The notes beneath the pieces were generated by a model that saw nothing but the letters and a program-made list of their open reading frames with translations, was not told the DNA's origin and made no database searches. The position numbers and the translations under genes were made by a program. A DNA stretch of 19,105 bases from the NCBI GenBank assembly GCA_900772835.1, contig CAAGSA010000050.1, positions 1 to 19,105 of the forward strand, written 5' to 3'. The stretch comes from an uncultured Prevotella sp. Its GTDB lineage: Bacteria; Bacteroidota; Bacteroidia; Bacteroidales; Bacteroidaceae. Numbering within the stretch: the stretch's first letter is position 1; each line of letters starts with the position of its first letter. Shown piece by piece: positions 1-7,773 of the stretch.

Positions 1-1
1 C

Positions 2-667
2 AGACTTGGAGAAGCCGTTGCCACAGCGCGGCAGCTGTTGGCGCTGAAAGACACCGTGATGGAGAAGCGGCGTGAGAACGACGTGAAGATTATCCAGGCC
101 GACTTCGACAACATGAAGGCGCGGCAGGAGTATGAGCGCAGGGTGATGCTGGGGCTGGTGCTCGTGGTGGTGCTCTCGCTCTTCGGTGTGATAGTGGTGC
201 TATACCTGCGCTACAAGACATTCCGCAACAAGGCGGCGATTGCCCGCGACCAGATGCTCATCAAGAACTATGAGCTGCGGCTGGCTGAGCTTCAGCAGCA
301 GGGCAAGGACAAGGAGCGCGAGATTGAGGACATAAAGCGGCGCAAGCAGAAGCTCATCGATAGGCACCGCGACGTGCTGAACAATGGCTACCGTCTGTTT
401 GCCGACATCAGTTCGGGCAAGACCACCGTGCTTTGGAGCAAGGCCGACTTCGAGAGTTTCGTGGAATATTATCGTTTGATAGATGCAGAATATGTCGATT
501 TCATCGATAACGGATATGACGGTCTGTCGATGAAATCGAAGTTTTTTCTCATTCTCGAGCACATGGGCAGAAACAGTGCCGAGATAATGCAGATTATGGG
601 TATTGCCGATGGCACCGTGAGGAGCATTCGCTCGAGAATCAACAAGAGGAGGGTCGAGGATTTTTAA
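2..667 (+). CDS. TPR-type membrane-bound regulator, C-terminal part (5' end outside window)
   Basis: The reading frame is open from base 2 and ends at the TAA at 665-667, so this is the 3' part of a longer gene; the internal TTG at 38 is not the true start. The visible part, numbered from that TTG, has one strong transmembrane helix at about residues 35-57, followed by basic residues (LRYKTFRNK) that place the rest in the cytoplasm. A charged coiled coil (about 60-115) and a C-terminal segment (IMQIMGIADGTVRSIRSRI) that looks like a helix-turn-helix follow. It matches the C-terminal half of the complete gene at 857-2428 almost block for block, so the missing N-terminus is probably a TPR sensor. 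Role as a signal-responsive transcription regulator is inferred from architecture. Its 3' part (from about 460) is noticeably more AT-rich than its 5' part. Confidence 0.8.
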   Translation, partial: RLGEAVATARQLLALKDTVMEKRRENDVKIIQADFDNMKARQEYERRVMLGLVLVVVLSLFGVIVVLYLRYKTFRNKAAIARDQMLIKNYELRLAELQQQGKDKEREIEDIKRRKQKLIDRHRDVLNNGYRLFADISSGKTTVLWSKADFESFVEYYRLIDAEYVDFIDNGYDGLSMKSKFFLILEHMGRNSAEIMQIMGIADGTVRSIRSRINKRRVEDF

Positions 668-713
668 GACAATGCTTTTGTTTTAATGTTTAAAAGGCAA
701 ATAAAGAAACAAG

Positions 714-757
714 AAGGGGCAGGTTCCCCAATCCGCAGATTGCAGGAACTGCTCCTT
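714..757. terminator. Hairpin between convergent genes, possible bidirectional terminator
   Basis: The arms 714-727 (AAGGGGCAGGTTCC) and 745-757 (GGAACTGCTCCTT) pair over almost their whole length with one wobble and one bulge. An inner CAATC/GATTG stem closes on the loop CGCA. It lies in the 189-base gap between two genes that converge. There is no long T-run directly after either arm, so it may stop transcription weakly or mainly protect 3' ends. A second short inverted repeat, CCGGG 831-835 with CCCGG 852-856, lies just beyond the stop codon of the minus-strand gene. Confidence 0.5.
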
Positions 758-856
758 CACCCTTTCATCTATTCACCTTAAATTTATCTTTTTACCTTAA
801 TACCTTATTCCTTTCTATAGTATTCCGTTTCCGGGTTCCATTCGTATATTCCCCGG

Positions 857-2428
857 TCATTTCTTCTTCTTGTTGATTCTCGACCGTATAGAGCGAATCG
901 TCACTTCGGCGATGCCCATAGCCGCCATGATTTCGCGTTCGCTCTTGCCGATGTGTTCCAGAATGAGGAAGAATTTGTATTTGGGCGAAAGCTCGTCGTA
1001 TGCCGTCTCCAGCATATCCACGAACTCGATGTCCGTCAGCCGGTAGTATTCTATCACGCTCTCGAAGTCGTGCTTCCTCCATAGCACGGTGGTCTTGCCG
1101 TTCTCAACCACGTCGGTGAAGAGCTGGTAGCCCAGGTTCAGCGTGTCGCGGTGCTTGTCGATGAGTTTCTCCTTTCGGCGGTTTATGGCATCGATTTCCT
1201 TTTCCTTGCTTATGCCCTGGCGCTGCAGGTCAGCCACCTGTCGCTCGTAGCTGCTGATGAGCATCTGGTCTTTCGCCATTGCCATCTTCGTCCTTGCCGT
1301 TTTGTAGCGCGAGTATAGGAACACTATTGTGGCGAGCAGCGCCAGCAGCACTGCCGCCGCTATGGCAAAGGCTATCTTTCGTTCATATTCGGTGCGCGAT
1401 GTGTTGATGTCGAATTCCGACTGTATCGCCTTCACGTTGTACGTGTTGCGCCGCTCCAGCATACTGTCCTTCAGGTCTATCAGCTTCTGTGCCGTGAGAG
1501 CCGCCCTGCGGTAGTCACCGTTGTCCATGTGGTATCCGAACAGATAGTGCAGCGCCTGCTCCTTGGGCTGCAGGTTGTCCGACTGTAGCACCTTCTGCCA
1601 CATCGCCTCCGCCTGCGCCGTGTCTCCCTCCTGTGCATAGAGCGAAGCGAGGTTCACGTATGCCTCCTCCACGGGGCGCACCTTCAGAGCCTTCATTAAG
1701 TACGTCTTGGCAAGCTCCGGTTTCGTCGGCATCAGATACACGCCGATGTTTATCAGTATGTACGGGCTGTCCTTCTCCGGAATCTTCTTCACCAGCTCCA
1801 TGCTCTTCTTCAGACACATCTCCGAACTGTCTTTCATCCCCAGCCGCGAGTATATCGCCGCCATATTGTTGTATGCGTGTGCGAGCCAGTTAGCCTTGTT
1901 TGCGCGCTTCGACACGTCCATGCTTTTCTTCAGATAGTCGAGTGCGGCGCGGTTCTCGCCCGCCTTCTCGTTCACCATCACGAAGCCGTCGTAAATCTTA
2001 TGTTTGAGCACCGCATTCTTGGTGTTTCTCGCGATGAAATCGGCTTTTTTTAGACTTATCACCCCGTCTTTCACCTTTCCCAGATCGTACGACACCATAC
2101 TCTTGTAGTAGTAAGCCGCGGCAAGTTTGTCCTTGTCGGCTTTGTTTATAGAGAATACGTTTATGGCGAAGTCGATGTGTTTCGTGGCGTTGATGGGCTT
2201 GTATAGGCGGAACTCTGTCTGGGTGCGCAGCAGGTAGTAGTAGGCAGAGTCGTCGGCAGTGGCAATGTTTCGCGGCTGGATGTCCTGCAGACGGGTGTAG
2301 GCGGAATCCACCATCCCCTTGTCGAGCAGCGAGTCTATCTCTACAAGGGCCTGGTTCGTTCTGCTCTTGTCGGAGCATCCCATGGCAAGCAGCGCGAAAA
2401 ATACTATCAGATATGATATTCTGTTCAT
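857..2428 (-). CDS. TPR sensor / membrane-anchored HTH-type regulator, complete (523 aa)
   Basis: A complete gene starting at ATG 2426-2428 and ending at TGA 857-859. The N-terminus has a hydrophobic stretch ending LLAMGC, a plausible lipobox with Cys18 as the lipidated residue. Residues about 25-330 are helical with repeating TPR-like features (for example WLAHAYNNMAAIYSRLG and EEAYVNLASLYAQEGDTAQA). A transmembrane helix follows at about 350-373, then a basic flank (YSRYKTARTK), a coiled coil at about 376-440, and a C-terminal helix-turn-helix-like block (EIMAAMGIAEVTIRSIRSRI, about 499-518). The topology would put the TPR part in the periplasm and the HTH-like part in the cytoplasm. Such TPR-TM-HTH proteins are common in Bacteroidetes and usually annotated as tetratricopeptide or transcriptional regulators. 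It is convergent with a paralogue at 2-667. Targets are unknown; the exported-protein operon that starts on its other side is a candidate. Confidence 0.85.
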   Translation of the reverse strand: MNRISYLIVFFALLAMGCSDKSRTNQALVEIDSLLDKGMVDSAYTRLQDIQPRNIATADDSAYYYLLRTQTEFRLYKPINATKHIDFAINVFSINKADKDKLAAAYYYKSMVSYDLGKVKDGVISLKKADFIARNTKNAVLKHKIYDGFVMVNEKAGENRAALDYLKKSMDVSKRANKANWLAHAYNNMAAIYSRLGMKDSSEMCLKKSMELVKKIPEKDSPYILINIGVYLMPTKPELAKTYLMKALKVRPVEEAYVNLASLYAQEGDTAQAEAMWQKVLQSDNLQPKEQALHYLFGYHMDNGDYRRAALTAQKLIDLKDSMLERRNTYNVKAIQSEFDINTSRTEYERKIAFAIAAAVLLALLATIVFLYSRYKTARTKMAMAKDQMLISSYERQVADLQRQGISKEKEIDAINRRKEKLIDKHRDTLNLGYQLFTDVVENGKTTVLWRKHDFESVIEYYRLTDIEFVDMLETAYDELSPKYKFFLILEHIGKSEREIMAAMGIAEVTIRSIRSRINKKKK

Positions 2429-2460
2429 TGCGATTTAGTAAAGTCGTATAATAATGTGTG

Positions 2461-2468
2461 CAAAGTTA
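2461..2468 (-). promoter_or_regulatory. Bacteroidetes -7 promoter element of the TPR regulator gene
   Basis: On the minus strand this reads TAACTTTG, an exact match to the Bacteroidetes -7 consensus TAnnTTTG, 32 bases upstream of the ATG of the 857-2428 gene. A short leader of roughly 25 bases would result. No well-spaced TTTG -33 box is seen; the nearest TTG is only 14 bases upstream, which is closer than usual. Confidence 0.55.
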
Positions 2469-2666
2469 TAAATTTTTAATTACAATAAAAAATGTTGCGA
2501 CACTATTTATATGCCTCCGACAAAGAAAAAAACAGGCTTTTTTTGTTGCATTTTATCGCTTAAAGGGCGTTGCAACAAAGCTGAAACACAATGCAACATG
2601 TTGATATTCAGTTGTTTTAGTTTGCGATGGCGTTGCCACAAGCGAAGAGAAAAATTGGTGGAAAAA

Positions 2667-2699
2667 TTTGTGCGGTTCGAGATAAAATGCCTAAATTTG
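2667..2699 (+). promoter_or_regulatory. Promoter of the three-gene exported-protein operon
   Basis: TTTG at 2667-2670 and TAAATTTG at 2692-2699 are separated by 21 bases, which matches the Bacteroidetes -33/-7 promoter arrangement. Transcription would begin near 2706 and leave a leader of about 150 bases before the ATG at 2858. That is long for this genome type and leaves room for regulation. Confidence 0.6.
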
Positions 2700-2857
2700 A
2701 GCCGTGAAAGAAATTGTGGATGTTTAAATTTCATTGTGAAAGGCATTCTGCTCCATATAGTGTAAAAATGCTAACTTTCTGCTGTGAAAGCACTCCACGA
2801 AATCAATACATTATATAATAACATTATTAGGCTAACCATTATTTAAATCGTTTTAAT

Positions 2858-3331
2858 ATGAAGAAAAAGAACTTACTCTTGACTTTAGGACTGGTTCTGA
2901 GCACCGGTTGCTTCGCGCAAGACTACGTGAAGGTGAATCTTGCGTCTGGATTGAAGGAATACAAGGTAGAGGACATCAAGTCGTTCACCTTCGAGGGAAA
3001 CACCCTGAAAGTGAACAAGCAGGATGGCTCGGCTGCCGACAGCTACCAGATGGCTGAGATTACAAACATCACTTTCGACATGACTTCGGGCGTGGAGGGC
3101 ATGAAGATTGCAGGCGGCAAGCTCGTGCTGAGCGTTGCTCCGGGCAGCAACCTCATCAACATCAGCGGATACGACGCCAAGGAGCGCTATAGCGTTGCCG
3201 TTTACAACCTCGCTGGAGAAAAGGTGATGGGCATCGACTCGTGGAAGGGCGACGCTGTGGACGTTTCGGCTCTCCCGAAGGGTGTTTATGTTTTCAAAAT
3301 CAACAATACAACTTTAAAATTCAGAAAGTAA
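2858..3331 (+). CDS. Small exported protein with two tandem N-terminal modules and a T9SS-type C-terminal tail (157 aa)
   Basis: A Sec signal peptide (MKKKNLLLTLGLVL...) is followed by a likely cleavage after CFA, leaving Gln21 at the mature N-terminus. Two copies of a short module follow: residues about 23-46 (YVKVNLASGLKEYKVEDIK, ending FTFEG) and 49-74 (a DG-containing version ending ITNITF). Each reads as beta strand, Gly turn, then a hydrophobic Ix(x)ITF strand. Residues 82-157 resemble a type A T9SS sorting domain: VAVYNLAGEKV, then LPKGVYVFKINN, ending in basic KFRK. The protein would cross the inner membrane by Sec and the outer membrane by T9SS. It is first of three genes; the next begins 4 bases after its stop. 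It has no recognised enzymatic domain. The short length leaves little but the modules and the tail. Confidence 0.75.
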   Translation: MKKKNLLLTLGLVLSTGCFAQDYVKVNLASGLKEYKVEDIKSFTFEGNTLKVNKQDGSAADSYQMAEITNITFDMTSGVEGMKIAGGKLVLSVAPGSNLINISGYDAKERYSVAVYNLAGEKVMGIDSWKGDAVDVSALPKGVYVFKINNTTLKFRK

Positions 3332-3335
3332 CGTT

Positions 3336-4520
3336 ATGAAGAAATATATATTGATGTTGGTTGCCGCTTGCCAGGGACTGGCAATGATGGCACAGTCGCC
3401 GGCGTACAAGATGAAGATTACCTTGAATGATGGTTCAAAGCTTTCTGCGGCAATCGATGAGGTAGAGGAAATCGCTTTTGCAAAGCTCGGAAAGGTTAAG
3501 GTGGATCTTTCGGAGAGATATAAGACAAGTACTTCTTTGGGCGTGAACCTTGATATTGATGCTAATGTGTCTCGTCTGAAGGCAGTGTGTGTGCCGGCAA
3601 CAGAGACTGTATCCAATATAAAGGAGTATGTAGATAAGAATGCTACTGTGGACAGCAAGGTGTCGTATAAAAAGTCTTTCGACTTCCTTACACCGGAAAC
3701 TGATTATATGATTTATGCTCTTGCATACGACTCTAATGGCCTCGCAAGCGAGGTCAGCCAGCTTAAGATGACAACCGGCAAGACAGAAGATGACCCATTT
3801 GTTGTGGAGACTAAGAATGTCACGACAACATCTCTCGACTATGTCGTTACTCCTAAGGACAACAGCATTCAGTATGTAGTCCAGACCACAGGAATGGACT
3901 ACTATAGCGAATGGTGCAGTGGTGACAATGCCGGTGACGTGCTCAAGCATTTCATTGCTTATTGGACAGCAATGGGTAGCGTATATGGTGAGACATGGCA
4001 GCAGCAGATCAAGTATGATGCAAGAACTGGCGTTTATGACTCTTGGGCAGACGGCAACACCCAGAAGAAGCTTCTTTGGGATGCAGACCAGGTTATTATA
4101 ACCTTCGGTATTACAAACAGTGGAGAACTCGTTACCCCGATACAGATTACAAAGGCAAGAACTGCTGCTCCTGCACCTTCTTCAAATAAGATTAGTCTTG
4201 AACTTAAGACAAACGCGTGGAGGGACGTTGTGGTTTCAGCAACAACAACAAACTCAGACACATACATCGTGAACATACAGAGAGCATCTCTTGTTGATCC
4301 GCATATTGAGGCCGGCGACCTTGTCAAGTGGCTGCTGTACAGCGGTAACACGGATTATGCTAATTTGGGAAAGAGCGGAAACATGGATTGGGAGTTTGCA
4401 CCAAATAAGGGTGGAGAGAAGTACTACGCGATCGGAATAGGTATAGATGCCAATGGCGCACCGACCACAGAACCTGTTCTCATAGATTTCGTTCTTCCAG
4501 AAGGTAGTTTTGGAAATTAA
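3336..4520 (+). CDS. Exported protein with shared N-terminal module and fibronectin-III-like repeats (394 aa)
   Basis: The signal peptide is followed by probable cleavage after MMA, leaving Gln20. Residues 24-50 (YKMKITLNDG...VEEIAF) repeat the module seen in the upstream gene. The rest looks like three beta-sandwich units of fibronectin-III type. One ends in LTPETDYMIYALAYDSNG (near 120-140); the second begins near 152 with FVVETKNVTTTSLDYVVTPKD; the third begins near 283. The protein is a tandem paralogue of the next gene, which has the same order and the same PxTxYxxYxxxxDxxG signature. No T9SS tail is visible: it ends VLIDFVLPEGSFGN. VAAC at residues 9-12 fits a lipobox formally, but the stretch before it is very short, so lipidation is doubtful. 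Its GC content and codon choice look less biased than the big adhesin genes downstream. Function unknown; surface or periplasmic binding is a guess. Confidence 0.75.
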   Translation: MKKYILMLVAACQGLAMMAQSPAYKMKITLNDGSKLSAAIDEVEEIAFAKLGKVKVDLSERYKTSTSLGVNLDIDANVSRLKAVCVPATETVSNIKEYVDKNATVDSKVSYKKSFDFLTPETDYMIYALAYDSNGLASEVSQLKMTTGKTEDDPFVVETKNVTTTSLDYVVTPKDNSIQYVVQTTGMDYYSEWCSGDNAGDVLKHFIAYWTAMGSVYGETWQQQIKYDARTGVYDSWADGNTQKKLLWDADQVIITFGITNSGELVTPIQITKARTAAPAPSSNKISLELKTNAWRDVVVSATTTNSDTYIVNIQRASLVDPHIEAGDLVKWLLYSGNTDYANLGKSGNMDWEFAPNKGGEKYYAIGIGIDANGAPTTEPVLIDFVLPEGSFGN

Positions 4521-4555
4521 TAAAGCAAAGAATTATCTATAAAAAATAACATACG

Positions 4556-5743
4556 ATGAAAAAGATAATAACAATGGCGATTGCCGCAATGTTCTCGGCG
4601 GTGACTTTTGCTCAGGAAGTAAGTGAAAACGTCATGAGAATAAAGACGATGGACGGCACTACAACACCGTTGCTGCTCAATAACGTGAAGAATGTTGCTT
4701 TCGAGGAGATAACTCCTCTTACAATGAACATTGAAGTGACAAACATCACGACTACATCAATGGATATTGAATTTGATATGCCAGATGCATGCAAGTATTA
4801 TTTGATGTGCATTCAGAAAGAAGAGATAACGGGCACGGATCTGGAGGTTCGTAAGGCAATAAGGGAAAAGTATAACGACCAGTTCTATGAGAGTAAGTTC
4901 CTGCGTATACCTAACTTTGAGCCTGGAACAACGTATTACATCTATACTCTGCTGTTCGATAAGGACGGTGTGCCAGCTGGTATCGCAAAGACTTCTGCCA
5001 CCACTTTGGCACCGGTGAGCGACGAGTTCAAAATCGAAGTGTCCAACGTGATGAAGAACTCAGCAATGATTACATTCACTCCGAAGGACCCGAACATGAC
5101 CTACTATCCGTTCTTGGTTTCTGAGGAAACACGCCAGCTGATGATCGAGAAATACGGCGAAGTAAGAAAGGCAGACCTGGAGTACAACCGCTACCTCGCA
5201 GAGCAGGGTGGATACGACCTCGACTTCTGGCTTGGATTCAAGCTCGTCAAGGGCACCAAGGTGCTTAGCTCTTTTGATATCTTGAATGTAGATCTCGAGG
5301 CTGGCACAAAATATTATGCTTACTGCTTCGGTATGAATGCCGACGGAACCTTCACTACAGAGGTTTACGAGCAGACATTCACTACAGAGACTATAAAGCC
5401 GTCTGAAAACCAGATTACATGCGAAGTGCTGCAGGAATACAGCGACGGTTGCGACGTGAAGATTACCACAACGAACAACGATCCGTATATGGTATGTTCT
5501 CAGCCTAAGGCTGTATGGGAGCAGAAACTCGCTGAATTCAATAATGACAAGGCTGCAGCCGTTGCCGATATCTTCAGAATATCATACGGCGGTCAGGCTA
5601 ACGACTATACAATGCAGGGCAGTCAGGAGAGTACCAAGATCAACTGTGGTTATACTGGCACCGACTATGTGCTTTTAGTTTGCGGCTACGACGGTGGCAT
5701 CACAACGGATGTTCAGGTCGTTCCGTTCAAGACCCTCCCGTAA
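4556..5743 (+). CDS. Exported protein with shared N-terminal module and fibronectin-III-like repeats, paralogue of the upstream gene (395 aa)
   Basis: The signal peptide ends TFA with Gln20 as the likely mature N-terminus. Residues 26-50 (VMRIKTMDG...VKNVAF) are the shared module. Three fibronectin-III-like units follow at about 55-150, 156-277 and 280-395, with matching strands such as IEVTNITTTSMDIEF and IEVSNVMKNSAMITF, and matching loops FEPGTTYYIYTLLFDKDG and LEAGTKYYAYCFGMNADG. Helical inserts rich in charged residues interrupt the first and second units. No T9SS tail is visible. The gene lies 35 bases after the previous stop and is followed by a strong terminator, so the three genes probably form one transcript. 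Near-equal length and the same architecture indicate tandem duplication followed by divergence. No enzyme motif is recognised. Confidence 0.75.
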   Translation: MKKIITMAIAAMFSAVTFAQEVSENVMRIKTMDGTTTPLLLNNVKNVAFEEITPLTMNIEVTNITTTSMDIEFDMPDACKYYLMCIQKEEITGTDLEVRKAIREKYNDQFYESKFLRIPNFEPGTTYYIYTLLFDKDGVPAGIAKTSATTLAPVSDEFKIEVSNVMKNSAMITFTPKDPNMTYYPFLVSEETRQLMIEKYGEVRKADLEYNRYLAEQGGYDLDFWLGFKLVKGTKVLSSFDILNVDLEAGTKYYAYCFGMNADGTFTTEVYEQTFTTETIKPSENQITCEVLQEYSDGCDVKITTTNNDPYMVCSQPKAVWEQKLAEFNNDKAAAVADIFRISYGGQANDYTMQGSQESTKINCGYTGTDYVLLVCGYDGGITTDVQVVPFKTLP

Positions 5744-5801
5744 ACATTGGCTTAAATTTAAAGTAGAGTATCTCATAAATAGTAAAGTGTATAAATGATT
5801 C

Positions 5802-5850
5802 GCCCCCGGAGCTGCATAGCGATGCTGTTCCGGGGGCATTTCGATTTTTA
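5802..5850 (+). terminator. Rho-independent terminator of the exported-protein operon
   Basis: The arms GCCCCCGGA (5802-5810) and TCCGGGGGC (5829-5837) form a perfect 9-bp GC-rich stem, with GCAT/ATGC pairing inside the loop. It is followed by ATTTCGATTTTTA, which is T-rich. It ends the plus-strand operon and could also block the converging trpS transcript, although the minus-strand side lacks a T-run. Confidence 0.8.
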
Positions 5851-5893
5851 TGGGGCTTATGCTTTTATAGTAAGCTTCCTTTTTTTCTATATT

Positions 5894-7006
<1,113 letters not shown>

Positions 7007-7014
7007 TTAACTTG

Positions 7015-7022
7015 CAAAGTTA
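7015..7022 (-). promoter_or_regulatory. trpS: Bacteroidetes -7 promoter element of trpS
   Basis: The minus strand reads TAACTTTG, identical to the element in front of the 857-2428 regulator and matching TAnnTTTG. It lies 35 bases upstream of the trpS ATG. The -33 region has no convincing TTTG. Confidence 0.6.
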
Positions 7023-7390
7023 AATATAAAATGTGAGAAATGTGTTCTCTGTGTGAAGTTTTTAAATTTTGGGGATAAAGAATCCTCCCTTGCTGTAGAA
7101 TATAACGAGGGGTGTATGCACTAAATCAATCGTGCCAACAGGTATATTATATAGAGGTAATGATGTTGAAGTGCGCGATGATAGCCGTTTTTGTTAAAAG
7201 GTTTGGGTAAACGGAGAGTTTGCTGTCATTTTGATTATTTCTTCTGTGCTGACAATGCATCTGCGGTGGCTGGCTCTTGCGTTTTGTCGGAATTGTAAGC
7301 TTTTTAATTTATTTTCGTGATAAAAACAAACACAAAAGGGTAGGTTTTATATACAAAAGAAAAAGATTTTATAAATTTTGTATCAAAAAG

Positions 7391-7422
7391 TTTGGTGTTT
7401 TAAAAAATAATGAGTACTTTTG
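7391..7422 (+). promoter_or_regulatory. Promoter of a candidate small RNA
   Basis: TTTG at 7391-7394 and TACTTTTG at 7415-7422 are 20 bases apart, an excellent match to the Bacteroidetes -33/-7 arrangement. No plausible protein gene begins soon after, so it either drives a non-coding RNA or is a second, distal promoter for the gene at 7774. Confidence 0.55.
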
Positions 7423-7428
7423 TGGCGT

Positions 7429-7558
7429 TCATTTGAGATTGTTTAACAGGAAGATTGAAACTCTTTAACGATAATGATTAATAACATGTATTGTCGGGGC
7501 CAGGCGTGGCGCTCAACGAATTGGCACATCCGGAAGGTTTTCCGTTTGTGCCGTTTTT
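7429..7558 (+). ncRNA. Candidate small non-coding RNA (~130 nt)
   Basis: The stretch is bounded by a good promoter (7391-7422) and an intrinsic terminator-like hairpin (7523-7558). The start is estimated as about 7 bases after the -7 element. The middle is locally GC-rich (about 7495-7515) in an otherwise AT-rich gap, with a small GCCA/TGGC stem. I compared it by eye with bacterial SRP RNA because it contains TCCGGAAGG, but the flanking conserved SRP loop sequences are absent. It matches no RNA family that I recognise. It could instead be an attenuated leader of the adhesin gene. Confidence 0.35.
7523..7558 (+). terminator. Terminator-like hairpin of the candidate small RNA
   Basis: GGCACA (7523-7528) pairs with TGTGCC (7547-7552), and CGGAA (7531-7535) pairs with TTCCG (7540-7544) on a GGTT loop. 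A symmetrical 2x2 internal loop separates the two stems. GTTTTT follows immediately (7553-7558). Confidence 0.6.
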
Positions 7559-7642
7559 CGTATTTATTGGTTTGGATGGTGAATAATTGTAGTAGAATGA
7601 CACTGAAAAATATTTTTTTTATTTTTTTTTTTCTTGTTTTCT

Positions 7643-7672
7643 GTTGCAATATGAAATTTTTTCATATCTTTG
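7643..7672 (+). promoter_or_regulatory. Promoter of the 1129-aa adhesin gene, overlapped by a perfect inverted repeat
   Basis: TTG at 7644-7646 and TATCTTTG at 7665-7672 are 18 bases apart, fitting the Bacteroidetes consensus. The perfect 8-bp inverted repeat ATATGAAA (7649-7656) / TTTCATAT (7660-7667) fills the spacer and overlaps the start of the -7 element, so it could be an operator. The leader from about 7679 to the ATG at 7774 is roughly 95 bases. Confidence 0.6.
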
Positions 7673-7773
7673 CCAATGAAATTTGTACGCTAAAGAGTGG
7701 CGTTGAAGAGTTTTCATATACTAAAGAGAGAAAAACAATAATTATATATAAACATTTTTAACTATAAAGGCCA

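Larger units (their letters stand above)
2429..2857. other. 429-bp divergent intergenic region with promoters and clustered GTTGC/GCAAC motifs
   Basis: This gap lies between two divergently transcribed genes. It holds a minus-strand promoter element near 2461 and a plus-strand promoter at 2667-2699. GTTGC or its complement occurs at 2494-2498, 2545-2549, 2569-2576 (as the palindrome GTTGCAAC), 2593-2597 and 2632-2636. TTTGTTGCA (2542-2550) and TGCAACAAA (2571-2579) form a perfect 9-bp inverted repeat, and CAACATGTTG (2594-2603) is another palindrome. The plus-strand leader carries GTGAAAG three times (2704, 2736, 2784). Short open frames on both strands here have no signal sequence or recognisable domain and I do not call them genes. 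Confidence 0.6.

Noticed and set aside
2511..2765. 84-aa open frame in the divergent intergenic region
   Set aside because: It overlaps the promoter at 2667-2699 and the GTTGC palindromes, is rich in Lys, Cys and Phe as random AT-rich sequence would be, and shows no domain.
7523..7552. Possible SRP (4.5S-type) RNA because of the TCCGGAAGG segment
   Set aside because: The conserved asymmetric and symmetric loop sequences flanking the GGAA tetraloop of SRP RNA are missing, and an alternative CGGAA/TTCCG pairing explains the hairpin better.
7474..7761. 95-aa open frame upstream of the 1129-aa adhesin gene
   Set aside because: It runs through the hairpin at 7523-7558, the poly-T tract and the adhesin promoter, giving low-complexity Phe/Ile-rich sequence; coding is unlikely.
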